64,000 nt of DNA. Origin: Flavisolibacter tropicus (lineage in GTDB: Bacteria > Bacteroidota > Bacteroidia > Chitinophagales > Chitinophagaceae). Below are positions 1 through 7,946 of the stretch, piece after piece. The stretch lies in NCBI RefSeq assembly GCF_001644645.1, contig NZ_CP011390.1, positions 4,915,501 to 4,979,500 of the forward strand, written 5' to 3'. The translations under genes were made by a program, and so were the position numbers. Position 1 is the stretch's first letter, and each line of letters opens with the position of its first letter. The notes beneath the pieces are model-generated. The model worked only from the letters and a program-made list of their open reading frames with translations, was not told the DNA's origin and did not search any database.

Positions 1-466
1 CCATTAAACGGGCTGTTTCAGGCATTAATTGCCAAGGGCCTACCGCACCTGCCCAGGAAACGGCAGTAGCCTTTAAATCGGACTCAATAACAGATAAATA
101 TTTTAATTCAGCTGGTAAACCATGTTTGGTTAGTACATCCGCCATCATGTCGAAGTAGGGACGTCCCCAGCTTTTCATTTTATTCAGCCTTTCGCTGCAG
201 CGATCCATATAATCTTGTACAAAGGAAAGGGCTTGTGGATTCAACTTAACAGAAAAGCCAGTGGTGGCAGCAGTCGATTCAAACAGATCTTTAAATCCAT
301 CACGGGGATTGGATATAATAACTGAGTCTTTTATAACTCCATCTTTTATAACAGAGTCTTTTACAGCTGCAAATGAGAAGTTTCCACTTTGTTGGGCGTT
401 ACCGGCAATAGTTGCTGTAATAAATGTCGTTAACGGAAATAGGGTTAACAATAAAAGTTTTTTCAT
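1..466 (-). CDS. mltD: Lytic murein transglycosylase (MltD-like), N-terminal part, runs off the left edge
   Basis: Reading leftward from the ATG at 466, about 155 codons are present and the frame stays open to position 1. The product starts with a Lys-Lys and hydrophobic signal peptide, then a short repetitive KDSVIKDG linker. After it comes the start of a family-23 lysozyme-like fold: LKYLSVIESDLKA with the catalytic-type Glu, then GAVGPWQLMPETA. Such enzymes cleave peptidoglycan glycan strands without water, forming 1,6-anhydromuramic ends, in the periplasm or at the envelope. The C-terminal half and any LysM repeats lie outside the window. A -7 box at 550-557 and a perfect palindrome precede it. 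Family is secure; the exact subfamily is not. Confidence 0.85.
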   Translation of the reverse strand, partial: MKKLLLLTLFPLTTFITATIAGNAQQSGNFSFAAVKDSVIKDGVIKDSVIISNPRDGFKDLFESTAATTGFSVKLNPQALSFVQDYMDRCSERLNKMKSWGRPYFDMMADVLTKHGLPAELKYLSVIESDLKATAVSWAGAVGPWQLMPETARLM

Positions 467-549
467 CGAGCTCTTTTTTAAGGATTCGCCTAATCACACG
501 GTTATCGGTACTCTCTCTTATTGTTAGTTTCTGGTTGGTTAAAGTGGGG

Positions 550-557
550 CAAAGGTA
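550..557 (-). promoter_or_regulatory. -7 promoter box of the mltD-like gene
   Basis: On the minus strand this reads TACCTTTG, a full match to the Bacteroidetes -7 consensus TAnnTTTG. It sits 83 bases before the ATG. A perfect 10-bp inverted repeat (558-567 and 582-591) abuts it upstream. Confidence 0.6.
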
Positions 558-591
558 CCTCATTTTGCACCTCTAATTTACCAAAATGAGG
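558..591. promoter_or_regulatory. Perfect 10-bp inverted repeat next to the mltD promoter
   Basis: CCTCATTTTG at 558-567 is mirrored by CAAAATGAGG at 582-591 with a 14-base spacer. It covers about -10 to -45 of the promoter whose -7 box is 550-557, so it could be an operator. It is not followed by a T run on the minus strand, which argues against a terminator. Confidence 0.45.
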
Positions 592-616
592 CTAAAACTG
601 TTAGTGTAAACCCAAA

Positions 617-644
617 AAAGCCGGTACCTAAATGGACCGGCTTT
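617..644 (-). terminator. Intrinsic terminator after tatA
   Basis: AAAGCCGGT (617-625) pairs with ACCGGCTTT (636-644); on the minus strand the stem is followed by a run of T. It separates tatA from the lytic transglycosylase gene. Confidence 0.8.
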
Positions 645-668
645 ACGCTTTTGGCAATATTTTAATGC

Positions 669-896
669 TTAAGGCTGTTGTGTTGTTGTAGTGGTGGGAG
701 TCGGACTTGTAGTTGTTGTCTGACGGTCTTTCTCGGTTATGCCATCCTGGATCTCACGGCGCACATTATCTTTTGCATCGTTAAACTCACGGATGCCTTT
801 TCCAAGGCCACGCATCAATTCAGGAATTTTTTTGCCTCCGAATAATAAGAGAATCACTAAAAGGATAAGCAGGATTTCGTTCCAACCAAGGCTCAT
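669..896 (-). CDS. tatA: Twin-arginine translocase subunit TatA/E
   Basis: A 75-residue protein with the standard TatA plan: a short N-terminus, one membrane helix at about residues 5-20, the FGGKKIPE hinge, an amphipathic helix to about residue 40 and a charged tail. It would form the pore-building component that moves folded proteins with RR signal peptides across the inner membrane. The tail ends in a Thr/Pro/Gln-rich low-complexity stretch (about residues 60-75). No tatC is in the window. It has its own -7 box at 926-933 and a terminator at 617-644, so it is probably monocistronic. TatA and TatE cannot be told apart by sequence. Confidence 0.93.
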   Translation of the reverse strand: MSLGWNEILLILLVILLLFGGKKIPELMRGLGKGIREFNDAKDNVRREIQDGITEKDRQTTTTSPTPTTTTTQQP

Positions 897-925
897 GACG
901 ATTAATTTAGTTGAGTAATAGAAAA

Positions 926-933
926 CAAAGGTA
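926..933 (-). promoter_or_regulatory. -7 promoter box of tatA
   Basis: Minus strand TACCTTTG matches TAnnTTTG, ending 29 bases before the tatA ATG. The same octamer precedes mltD, rplS and folD. Confidence 0.6.
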
Positions 934-1025
934 TTTATAAAAGTACTCTGTACAGCATATTACAATTGAATTCCATAAAAAAAGCGGGAGTACACTCCCG
1001 CTTTATCGTAAGCTTAACAATTATA

Positions 1026-1403
1026 TTATGCCTTAGCTGGTTGTACAGTAGCTCTTTTCTTTTCTTTGATACGAGCACTCTTACCGCTACGCTCACGCTG
1101 ATAGTACAACTTAGCGCGACGAACACGGCCAGCTTTATTAAATTCAATAGACTCGATGTTTGGAGAAAAGAAAGGGAACAAACGCTCAACACCAACACCG
1201 TCAGAGATCTTACGAACGGTGAAGCTAGCTGTAGCGCCAGTACCTTGTACTTTAATTACATCGCCTTTGAAGGACTGAATACGTTCTTTATTACCTTCAA
1301 TGATTTTATAGTTAACAGTGATGTTATCACCTGCTTTGAATTTAGGATATTCTTTTTTGCCTGTAAGCTGCTCATGAACGAAGGCAATAACGGCGGAGTT
1401 CAT
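1026..1403 (-). CDS. rplS: 50S ribosomal protein L19
   Basis: A 125-residue protein matching L19 along its whole length: [28 protein letters not shown], then [26 protein letters not shown] and the basic [11 protein letters not shown] segment. L19 sits at the 30S-50S interface of the large subunit. The frame could open further upstream at 1427, but a -7 box at 1425-1432 places transcription start near 1418, so the ATG at 1403 (MNSAVIAF) is the start. The C-terminus has a Lys/Arg/Ala-rich extension. It stands alone here, without trmD or rimM. Confidence 0.96.
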   Translation of the reverse strand: MNSAVIAFVHEQLTGKKEYPKFKAGDNITVNYKIIEGNKERIQSFKGDVIKVQGTGATASFTVRKISDGVGVERLFPFFSPNIESIEFNKAGRVRRAKLYYQRERSGKSARIKEKKRATVQPAKA

Positions 1404-1424
1404 AACTTCTAATTTTAAGGACGG

Positions 1425-1432
1425 CAAAGGTA
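1425..1432 (-). promoter_or_regulatory. -7 promoter box of rplS
   Basis: Minus strand TACCTTTG, 21 bases before the ATG at 1403. It overlaps an alternative upstream start codon and so rules that start out. Confidence 0.6.
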
Positions 1433-1438
1433 GGGGAA

Positions 1439-1488
1439 AGATTTCAGATTTCAGATATTAGATTTCAGATTTTTTGTCTGAAATCTTT
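1439..1488. repeat. Low-complexity TTTCAGAT word repeat
   Basis: The words ATTTCAGATTTCAG, ATATTAG and ATTTCAGA recur, then an inverted copy TCTGAAATCT follows. It can fold into a long imperfect hairpin. It resembles the other intergenic word repeats of this window. Confidence 0.5.
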
Positions 1489-1561
1489 ATTTGGGTTGAT
1501 TTTAAGGATTTTAGAACCCTAATTATCTGGCAAATTTAGATATGAGTAATCATGTAAAAGA

Positions 1562-1591
1562 AAAAAGCTGGCCTTTAAAGGCCAGCTTTTT
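1562..1591 (-). terminator. Intrinsic terminator after rny
   Basis: Perfect 12-bp inverted repeat AAAAAGCTGGCC / GGCCAGCTTTTT with a TTTAAA loop. It lies 50 bases past the rny stop. Confidence 0.85.
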
Positions 1592-1640
1592 ATAAGCATT
1601 TATTTTCTCAAAATCTTCAAATCCTACAATCCTAGTTCTA

Positions 1641-3206
1641 TTATCTCGCCACGTTCACTGCACGCTTTTCACGGATAACAGTTACTTTGATTTGACCTGG
1701 GTAGGTCATTTCAGTCTGGATCTTCTGGGCAATCTCAAACGACAGCTTTTCGCTTTCATTATCGGTTACTTTATCAGCCTCTACAATGACGCGTAATTCA
1801 CGTCCAGCTTGAATAGCGTACGCTTTTTCTACACCGTTATAGTTAAGCGCCAGATTTTCCAGTTCTTTAATACGTTGCAGGTATTGCTGCATGATCTCGC
1901 GACGGGCGCCAGGACGAGCACCAGAGATGGCATCGCAAGCCTGTACGATCGGGGAGATCACATACTGCATTTCCATTTCATCGTGGTGTGCACCAATGGC
2001 GTTTACTACAGCAGGATTTTCACCATATTTCTCAGCAAGCTTAGCACCTAACAAGGCATGGCTTAATTCTGTTTCCTCATCAGGAACTTTACCAATATCG
2101 TGAAGCAAGCCAGCACGCTTAGCCAGTTTAGGGTTCAAGCCAAGCTCTGCAGCCATAACTGCGCAAAGGTTAGCCACTTCGCGGCTGTGCATTAACAGGT
2201 TCTGACCATAAGAAGAACGGAAACGCATTTTACCTACCAGACGCACCAGTTCTTTATGTAAACCGTGGATACCTAGTTCAATAACGGTACGCTCACCAAT
2301 TTCCATGATCTGCTCTTCCAGCTGGCGTTTGGTCTTTTCTACCACCTCTTCAATCCGGGCTGGGTGAATACGACCATCTGATACCAGGCGCTGTAAGCTT
2401 AAACGGGCAATTTCACGACGCAATGGGTCAAAACAAGAAAGGATGATCGCCTCTGGGGTGTCATCAACAATCAGGTCTACACCGGTAGCCGCTTCAATAG
2501 CGCGGATGTTACGGCCTTCACGACCAATGATCTGGCCCTTAATCTCATCACTCTCCAGGTTAAACACCGTTATGGCGTTTTCTATAGCCTGCTCAGCTGC
2601 TGTACGCTGAATAGATTGAATAATGATCTTGCGGGCTTCTTTATTGGCTTTTTGCTTAGCCTCATCTATAATGTCTTGTTGTAAGCCCAATGCCTGAGAG
2701 TGTGCTTCTTGTTTCAGTCCCTCTATCAGCTGAGATTTAGCTTCCTCTGCTGTTAGGCCAGAGATCTTTTCCAAGCGGCGGGTATGCTCTTCCTGGTGCT
2801 TTTCTAATTCAGCCTGTTTGGTATTCAATACCTCTAGCTGACGGTTCAGGTTTTGTTTGATGGCATCGTTTTCTTTAACCTGGCGCTCTAGCTGCTCGGT
2901 CTTTTGGTTGATGTTACCTTCTTTTTGCTTTACCCGATTTTCCGATTCAGCCATTTTGCGGTTACGCTCTAAAATTTCTTTGTCGTGCTCCGCCTTTAGT
3001 TGTACAAATTTTTCTTTGGCAGACAGTTCTTTTTCTTTTTTAATCGTTTCACCTCTCAGTTCGGCTTCTCTGATAATGTTTTGTGCATGATTTTCAGCTT
3101 CTTCTACTTTGCGCTTTGTGTCTTTGGCAAAAATGAATTTGCCAGCTACGATCCCTATCAATAGGGCCACTATAGCAACAATCACGGTTAATATGCTGGA
3201 GTCCAT
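1641..3206 (-). CDS. rny: Ribonuclease Y
   Basis: A 521-residue membrane-anchored endoribonuclease that starts mRNA decay. The parts are in canonical order: an N-terminal membrane helix (about 5-25), a long charged coiled coil (about 30-210), a KH RNA-binding domain with the GREG loop at 228-231, and an HD hydrolase domain with the metal-binding HD pair at 369-370 ([10 protein letters not shown]) followed by HHDE near 407-410. The length is normal for the family. It follows pheT, a coiled-coil gene and zapA on the same strand but is separated from them by an opposing thioredoxin-like gene, so it is a separate unit with its own -7 box at 3280-3287 and terminator at 1562-1591. Confidence 0.97.
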   Translation of the reverse strand: MDSSILTVIVAIVALLIGIVAGKFIFAKDTKRKVEEAENHAQNIIREAELRGETIKKEKELSAKEKFVQLKAEHDKEILERNRKMAESENRVKQKEGNINQKTEQLERQVKENDAIKQNLNRQLEVLNTKQAELEKHQEEHTRRLEKISGLTAEEAKSQLIEGLKQEAHSQALGLQQDIIDEAKQKANKEARKIIIQSIQRTAAEQAIENAITVFNLESDEIKGQIIGREGRNIRAIEAATGVDLIVDDTPEAIILSCFDPLRREIARLSLQRLVSDGRIHPARIEEVVEKTKRQLEEQIMEIGERTVIELGIHGLHKELVRLVGKMRFRSSYGQNLLMHSREVANLCAVMAAELGLNPKLAKRAGLLHDIGKVPDEETELSHALLGAKLAEKYGENPAVVNAIGAHHDEMEMQYVISPIVQACDAISGARPGARREIMQQYLQRIKELENLALNYNGVEKAYAIQAGRELRVIVEADKVTDNESEKLSFEIAQKIQTEMTYPGQIKVTVIREKRAVNVAR

Positions 3207-3279
3207 TCGTTCTTTTTTTGTTTTGTGTAGTTGATATATAGATAATACAAGGTCACCCCGCTAAAAAAGCGGTAAGAGG

Positions 3280-3287
3280 CGAAGATA
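3280..3287 (-). promoter_or_regulatory. -7 promoter box of rny
   Basis: Minus strand TATCTTCG, one base from TAnnTTTG and identical to the boxes before pyrD and prs. It leaves a 73-base leader. Confidence 0.45.
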
Positions 3288-3397
3288 CAAAACCAAGTCG
3301 ATTTCTGGAATTGTTAAACAATTGATACTAAATGGATAAGCTGTGTTGCTTTTTTATTGATTTATAATAAACTTGTAGATCATTATATCACACACTT

Positions 3398-4549
3398 ATG
3401 ACGAGATCCTCTTTACTCTTTTTATTGCTGCCTTTTGCAGCTACAGCCCAAAACGGGAAAGACTTTTCCGTTACTGGCACACTTAAAAACTTTCCGACTC
3501 CAGTAGAAAAGGTATACATCAATTATAGTTTGAATGGTGAATGGAAGCGGGATAGCGCGATTGTTAAAGATGGCACCTACCAGCTTAAAGGTAAAATTGA
3601 TAACCCTGGCTTGGCCTCTCTAACAGTTGCTTATCTGCAGCCACAACCAATGAGTCGTCAAAGAGACTTGTATCAAATATTTTTGGAGCCTACTGCTATT
3701 AAACTGACTTCAATAGATTCTTTTTCCAATGTTACTGTAACCGGATCAAAAGCACATGCTGATTACCTGAGCTTGAAAAAGCAGGTAGATGCCTATGATG
3801 CTGTATTTGATCCATTGTATGAGCAGTGGACTGCCTTTAATAAAGAAAAGAATACTAAGGCTAGGGAAGCCATGGAGGTGCGCATTGATTCCGTGCAAGA
3901 CGAAATGAATGATAAAGTGTACAAAACCTTTGTTAGCAAAAACCCTAAATCACCGGCAGCCTTGTATGCGCTTCAACAATATGCTGGTTTTGATATCGAT
4001 GCCGACAAGGTAGATCCACTCTTTAAACAACTGCCCGCTTCTACACAACAATGGGCATCAGCCAAAGAATTTAAAGGGCGTATTGAAATAGCTAAGAAAA
4101 CAGGTGTAGGTAAAATGGCTATGGACTTTACACAAGCCGATACGTCTGGTAACCCTGTTTCTTTAGCTTCTTTCAAAGGTAAATATGTATTGGTTGATTT
4201 CTGGGCTAGCTGGTGTGGACCTTGCCGCCGTGAGAATCCCAATGTAGTGGCTCAATTCAATAAGTACAAAGACAAAGGCTTTACGGTTTTAGGCGTAGCG
4301 CTGGAGCGCCCTAACGCTAAGGAAAAATGGTTAAAAGCTATTCACGATGATAACCTGACCTGGACACACGTAAGCGATTTCAACTATTTTGATAACGCTG
4401 TAGCTAAACAATACGGTATACAGGCTATTCCACAGAACTTATTGTTAGACCCACAAGGAAAGATCATTGCCCGCAATTTAAGAGGCGATAAGCTAGAGAG
4501 TAAACTGGCTGCGATCTTTGGTGGTACTGGTTCTACCGCTGCTAACTAA
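3398..4549 (+). CDS. Secreted TlpA-like thioredoxin with N-terminal DUF4369-like domain
   Basis: A 383-residue exported protein with a signal peptide ending near AATAQ (residues 14-18). Residues about 20-120 form a beta-rich DUF4369-type domain common in Bacteroidetes. Residues about 240-375 are an AhpC/TSA-type thioredoxin fold with active site WCGPC (cysteines 273 and 276) and a cis-Pro region QAIPQNLLLD. Such proteins keep periplasmic or envelope disulfides reduced, for example in cytochrome maturation. No cytochrome biogenesis gene is adjacent, so the client is unknown. It is transcribed towards zapA with a shared terminator at 4570-4601. Confidence 0.88.
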   Translation: MTRSSLLFLLLPFAATAQNGKDFSVTGTLKNFPTPVEKVYINYSLNGEWKRDSAIVKDGTYQLKGKIDNPGLASLTVAYLQPQPMSRQRDLYQIFLEPTAIKLTSIDSFSNVTVTGSKAHADYLSLKKQVDAYDAVFDPLYEQWTAFNKEKNTKAREAMEVRIDSVQDEMNDKVYKTFVSKNPKSPAALYALQQYAGFDIDADKVDPLFKQLPASTQQWASAKEFKGRIEIAKKTGVGKMAMDFTQADTSGNPVSLASFKGKYVLVDFWASWCGPCRRENPNVVAQFNKYKDKGFTVLGVALERPNAKEKWLKAIHDDNLTWTHVSDFNYFDNAVAKQYGIQAIPQNLLLDPQGKIIARNLRGDKLESKLAAIFGGTGSTAAN

Positions 4550-4569
4550 TCACATCTACCTGATAAATG

Positions 4570-4601
4570 AAAAAGCCACCTATTAGAGGGTGGTTTTTTT
4601 T
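4570..4601. terminator. Bidirectional terminator between the thioredoxin-like gene and zapA
   Basis: AAAAAGCCACC and GGTGG followed by eight T form a stem between two converging genes. It overlaps the zapA stop codon by two bases. Confidence 0.8.
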
Positions 4602-4899
4602 ATGATTCATTCTCTAGCGAATTGTCAATAAGCTTTTCGAGATTTTGCAAGCGATCAGTGATATGATCGGTATGCATTTGCTGTGATATACCGGCATTTT
4701 GCTCTGTAGCAAACCATACCAGCACCATGGCCAGGTAATCCTGCATATCCTTGCCGGCAAACTGGGTCTTATATTCCAGCAATCGATCGTTAATGGTCTT
4801 TGCTGTTTTACGTACTACCTCCTCATCCTTAGGCGCTACTTTAATCCGGTAGGTCCGGTCGGCAATCAGGAGGTTTAATAGTATCAGGTCGTTACTCAC
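4600..4899 (-). CDS. zapA: Cell division protein ZapA
   Basis: A 99-residue ZapA-family protein: an N-terminal beta-alpha segment (LNLLIADRTYRIKVAPKDEEVVRKTAKTIND) and a C-terminal coiled coil. ZapA tetramers cross-link FtsZ filaments at the Z-ring. The start is a GTG: in-frame stop codons lie just upstream and the next ATG would cut away the conserved first strand. The 108 bases between it and the upstream coiled-coil gene are filled by word-type repeats. Gene order pheT, small coiled-coil gene, zapA recurs across Bacteroidetes, so the three were probably co-transcribed. Confidence 0.92.
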   Translation of the reverse strand: MSNDLILLNLLIADRTYRIKVAPKDEEVVRKTAKTINDRLLEYKTQFAGKDMQDYLAMVLVWFATEQNAGISQQMHTDHITDRLQNLEKLIDNSLENES

Positions 4900-4925
4900 G
4901 CGGTTATTAGTTTAGAATTTAAGTA

Positions 4926-5004
4926 AGGCTACACGCAGCACGCTTCACGCAGGATAGATGCATTTCTTTTACGTGTAGCGTATAGCTTGTAGCGTGCAGC
5001 TCTC
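4926..5004. repeat. Word repeat between the coiled-coil gene and zapA
   Basis: Contains GCAGCACGCTTCACGCAGG and AGCGTATAGCTTGTAGCG followed by TGCAGCT. The second word recurs in inverted form at 60356-60391. The stretch interrupts an otherwise tight gene series. Confidence 0.55.
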
Positions 5005-5007
5005 TCG

Positions 5008-5292
5008 CTACTGGCTTAAAAACGCTATGCACTTATCAATCTCTTTCAAAAACTGGTTGATCTTTCTTTCAAACTCTTTTCTATCGATTTCATTCATTTC
5101 AGTTGTAGCGTATTTCAATATGGCTACTTGCTGTTCCAGTTGTTCAATCAATTGAAGGGATAATCCTTGCTGTTCTTTTTGTTCCTGCAACAATTGCCGC
5201 AATTGCTCATTCTCCCGCTTCAAGCGGTTGTGCTGCTTCAGTAACAACTGAAGCTTTTCCTGTACGGCGTTAAATTGTTGATCTACCGACAT
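5008..5292 (-). CDS. Small coiled-coil protein, ZapB-like position
   Basis: A 94-residue soluble protein that is almost wholly heptad-like and rich in Gln, Glu, Leu and Lys, with no membrane segment. Its ATG overlaps the pheT stop (TAATG), so translation is coupled to pheT. It lies directly before zapA. By position and coiled-coil character it could be a divisome accessory protein that partners ZapA, as ZapB does in other bacteria. Sequence similarity to ZapB cannot be claimed by eye, since any short coiled coil would look alike. The C-terminus (FERKINQFLKEIDKCIAFLSQ) looks amphipathic. Confidence 0.8.
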   Translation of the reverse strand: MSVDQQFNAVQEKLQLLLKQHNRLKRENEQLRQLLQEQKEQQGLSLQLIEQLEQQVAILKYATTEMNEIDRKEFERKINQFLKEIDKCIAFLSQ

Positions 5293-7715
5293 TATTTTCT
5301 GATTTCTGCTCCTAACTCTTTTTCCATCGATGTCATGATCTTTTGCATCCAGCCATCGATCTCCTTATCGGTCAGTGTTTTCTCTTCATCCAGGAAGGTA
5401 AAGTTTACTGCCAGCGATTTTTTATCGGCGCCTAGCTTTTCACTTTCAAATACGTCAAAGAGTTTTACTTCCTGCAGTTTATTCAGGCGCAGTTTGGCAA
5501 TGGCCGTTTGCACCGTATTATACGTCAGTGTCTTTGGAACAACCATAGCCAGATCACGTTCTACAGCCGGGAACTTAGGTATTTCTCTAAACTGTACTTG
5601 CTGTCGTAAACCCGCTTTAAGCAATACATCCCAATTAAAGTTGGCAAAGAATACCGGTTGTTTAATGTCAAACTTGGCGGCTACAGCAGTAGCTACTTTC
5701 CCCAATTTGACTACTTTCTCTCCATTAATACTGGCTGTTATATACTGCTCCATGAATGGGCTCGTTGCTTCCAAGTCGTATACTGGCTGGGCACCCATAG
5801 TACGCAGGATGGCTTCTACTACACCTTTCAGGTAATAGAAGTCAGCCGGTACACTTTTACCACTCCAACTTTGATCCACCACATTGCCACTCACGTACAG
5901 GCATAAGTGATTTTTTTCATTGTATTTGCCTACACTTTCAGTTGAATACGTTTTTCCATATTCAAAGAAGCGTAAGTTCGTATTCTTCCGGTTGCTATTG
6001 AAGGCAATAACTTCCAATGCTGTTGGCAACATGGCAGGGCGCATTACATCCAGTTCTGTGCTTAGGTTGTTTAACAACTTAACCGTCGTTTGCAGTTGCT
6101 TCTCGCCAAAATAAGCCGAGTTGGTAATGGAGTTGGTGAGTATTTCATTAAAGCCAAAGCCTACCAGGCTGTTGGCAATTTTTTCTTTTAAGCCTTCTTC
6201 TTTATAGTCTGTTTCTACAGCTGGTGTAATAGTGATGGCAGTAGGAATTTCAATATTGTCCAGACCATCAATGCGCAAGATCTCTTCTACAATATCAGCT
6301 GGTATGCTAACATCTCTTTTATGATAAGGCACTTCCACTTCCAAGGCGTTGGCATCGTCTTGCTGTATGCCAAAACCTAAGCTTTGTAAAATCGCTTTTA
6401 CTGCTTCTGGTGCATACTGTTTACCGCTTAGCTTTTTCAGGTAAGCATACGTAAGTGTTACCGTGCGCTTGGGCTCTTGGTTAGGATAGATATCAATTAC
6501 TTCTGAAGCAATTTCACCACCGGCTATTTCTTTGATCAATTGCGCCGCATGCTTCAATACAGTAACCGTATTAGAGATATCAATTCCTTTCTCAAAACGA
6601 GTAGCTGCATCAGTACGCAAGCCATGGCGGAAGGATGTTTTACGAATAGTAGTAGGATCAAAGAAAGCACTTTCTAAAAACAGGTTTGTGGTCTGCTCGG
6701 TTACACCGCTTTCCAAACCACCAAACACACCTGCTATACACATACCATCGGTCTCATTACAGATCATGAGGTCTTCGCTACTTAGCTTGCGCTCTTTTTC
6801 ATCCAGTGTACGGAAAGACGTGCCATCAGGCAGGTTCTTTACAATCACCTTTCCTCCTTTAATGGCATTATAATCAAAGGCATGTAGCGGCTGGCCGGTT
6901 TCATGCTGTATAAAGTTGGTAATGTCTACAATGTTATTGATAGGGCGCAGGCCAATGGCTTTCAAACGCTCTTGTAGCCATTTAGGCGAATCCTGCACTT
7001 TTACATTGGCAATACATACGCCTGAATAACGAGGGCTGGCAGCTGTATTTTCAACCGTTACATCGATCTTCAGTGATGTGTTATCAATGGCCAAATCCTT
7101 TATGGGTAACACCGGCTTGGCATCAATCTTATCGTGGTGTGTTAAATAAGCGCACACATCGCGGGCTACACCCCAGTGGCTCATGGCATCCATGCGGTTG
7201 GGGGTAAGACCAATTTCATAAACGATATCGCTATAAGGCTTAAAGTATTCGGCCGCTGGTGTGCCTACCACTGCATCCTGGGGTAATACCATAATACCAG
7301 CGTGTGAGGTTCCTAGGCCGATTTCATCCTCAGCACAGATCATTCCATAGCTTTCTACACCACGTATTTTGGCCACTTTCATGGTCAACGGGTCTCCGCC
7401 GGCGGGATATATGGTAGTGCCTACTGTGGCTACTACTACTTTCTGGCCGGCTGCTACGTTTGGTGCGCCACAAACAATCTGTAAGGGCTCGCTGCCACCT
7501 GTATTTACCTTGGTTAATCGCAGTTTGTCTGCATTTGGGTGTTGCTCCGCTTCCAATACTTCTCCAATAACCAATCCTTTCAATCCGCCTTTTATTTCTT
7601 CAAAGGTTTCCATGGATTCTACTTCCAGTCCCACAGCCGTTAAAATAGTCGAAAGGCGTTCGGGCGTCAGTTGTACGGGTAAATACGAACTCAGCCAGTT
7701 ATATGAAATCGTCAT
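5292..7715 (-). CDS. pheT: Phenylalanyl-tRNA synthetase beta chain
   Basis: An 807-residue beta subunit of the alpha2-beta2 enzyme that charges tRNA-Phe. From the N-terminus it has MTISYNWLSSYLP, a tRNA-binding OB domain (about 40-150, VGKV-like GLVIGEVLEAEQHPNADKL), the B3/B4 editing domain (about 210-390), B5 (about 405-475), the catalytic-like core and a C-terminal anticodon-binding FDX-ACB domain (about 715-807, FREIPKFPAVERDLA). An open frame continues upstream to 7760 through a TTG, but a -7 box at 7740-7747 puts transcription start downstream of it, so ATG 7715 is right. pheS is not in the window. Confidence 0.97.
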   Translation of the reverse strand: MTISYNWLSSYLPVQLTPERLSTILTAVGLEVESMETFEEIKGGLKGLVIGEVLEAEQHPNADKLRLTKVNTGGSEPLQIVCGAPNVAAGQKVVVATVGTTIYPAGGDPLTMKVAKIRGVESYGMICAEDEIGLGTSHAGIMVLPQDAVVGTPAAEYFKPYSDIVYEIGLTPNRMDAMSHWGVARDVCAYLTHHDKIDAKPVLPIKDLAIDNTSLKIDVTVENTAASPRYSGVCIANVKVQDSPKWLQERLKAIGLRPINNIVDITNFIQHETGQPLHAFDYNAIKGGKVIVKNLPDGTSFRTLDEKERKLSSEDLMICNETDGMCIAGVFGGLESGVTEQTTNLFLESAFFDPTTIRKTSFRHGLRTDAATRFEKGIDISNTVTVLKHAAQLIKEIAGGEIASEVIDIYPNQEPKRTVTLTYAYLKKLSGKQYAPEAVKAILQSLGFGIQQDDANALEVEVPYHKRDVSIPADIVEEILRIDGLDNIEIPTAITITPAVETDYKEEGLKEKIANSLVGFGFNEILTNSITNSAYFGEKQLQTTVKLLNNLSTELDVMRPAMLPTALEVIAFNSNRKNTNLRFFEYGKTYSTESVGKYNEKNHLCLYVSGNVVDQSWSGKSVPADFYYLKGVVEAILRTMGAQPVYDLEATSPFMEQYITASINGEKVVKLGKVATAVAAKFDIKQPVFFANFNWDVLLKAGLRQQVQFREIPKFPAVERDLAMVVPKTLTYNTVQTAIAKLRLNKLQEVKLFDVFESEKLGADKKSLAVNFTFLDEEKTLTDKEIDGWMQKIMTSMEKELGAEIRK

Positions 7716-7739
7716 GCAATAATTTTTTTCTAAAGGCGA

Positions 7740-7747
7740 CAAAGATA
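7740..7747 (-). promoter_or_regulatory. -7 promoter box of pheT
   Basis: Minus strand TATCTTTG, an exact TAnnTTTG match, 24 bases before the ATG at 7715. Confidence 0.6.
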
Positions 7748-7946
7748 ATTCATTCACCAATGGGCGGTAGAGGTAAAACCTAGAAGTGGCTCTAATGTCT
7801 TCTATGCCCTGCCAGGGTATATACGCTAAACGCAGCCTTTTTTGGGAAGTAATACTTTAAAATACAGCGTAGTAGTACGCATAAAAACCACAATTATTTT
7901 GAAGGCCTTGTGAAAGCTTTGGGCCGTCTCTACTTTTAAGTAGCTA

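Noticed and set aside
935..1427. Open frames opposite and overlapping rplS
   Set aside because: They are out-of-frame or antisense to L19, which is conserved over its full length, and lack any motif.
3220..3300. Possible hairpin (CCCCGCTAAAAAAGCGG) upstream of rny as a regulator
   Set aside because: The stem is short (4-5 bp) and A/T-flanked; not distinguishable from chance.
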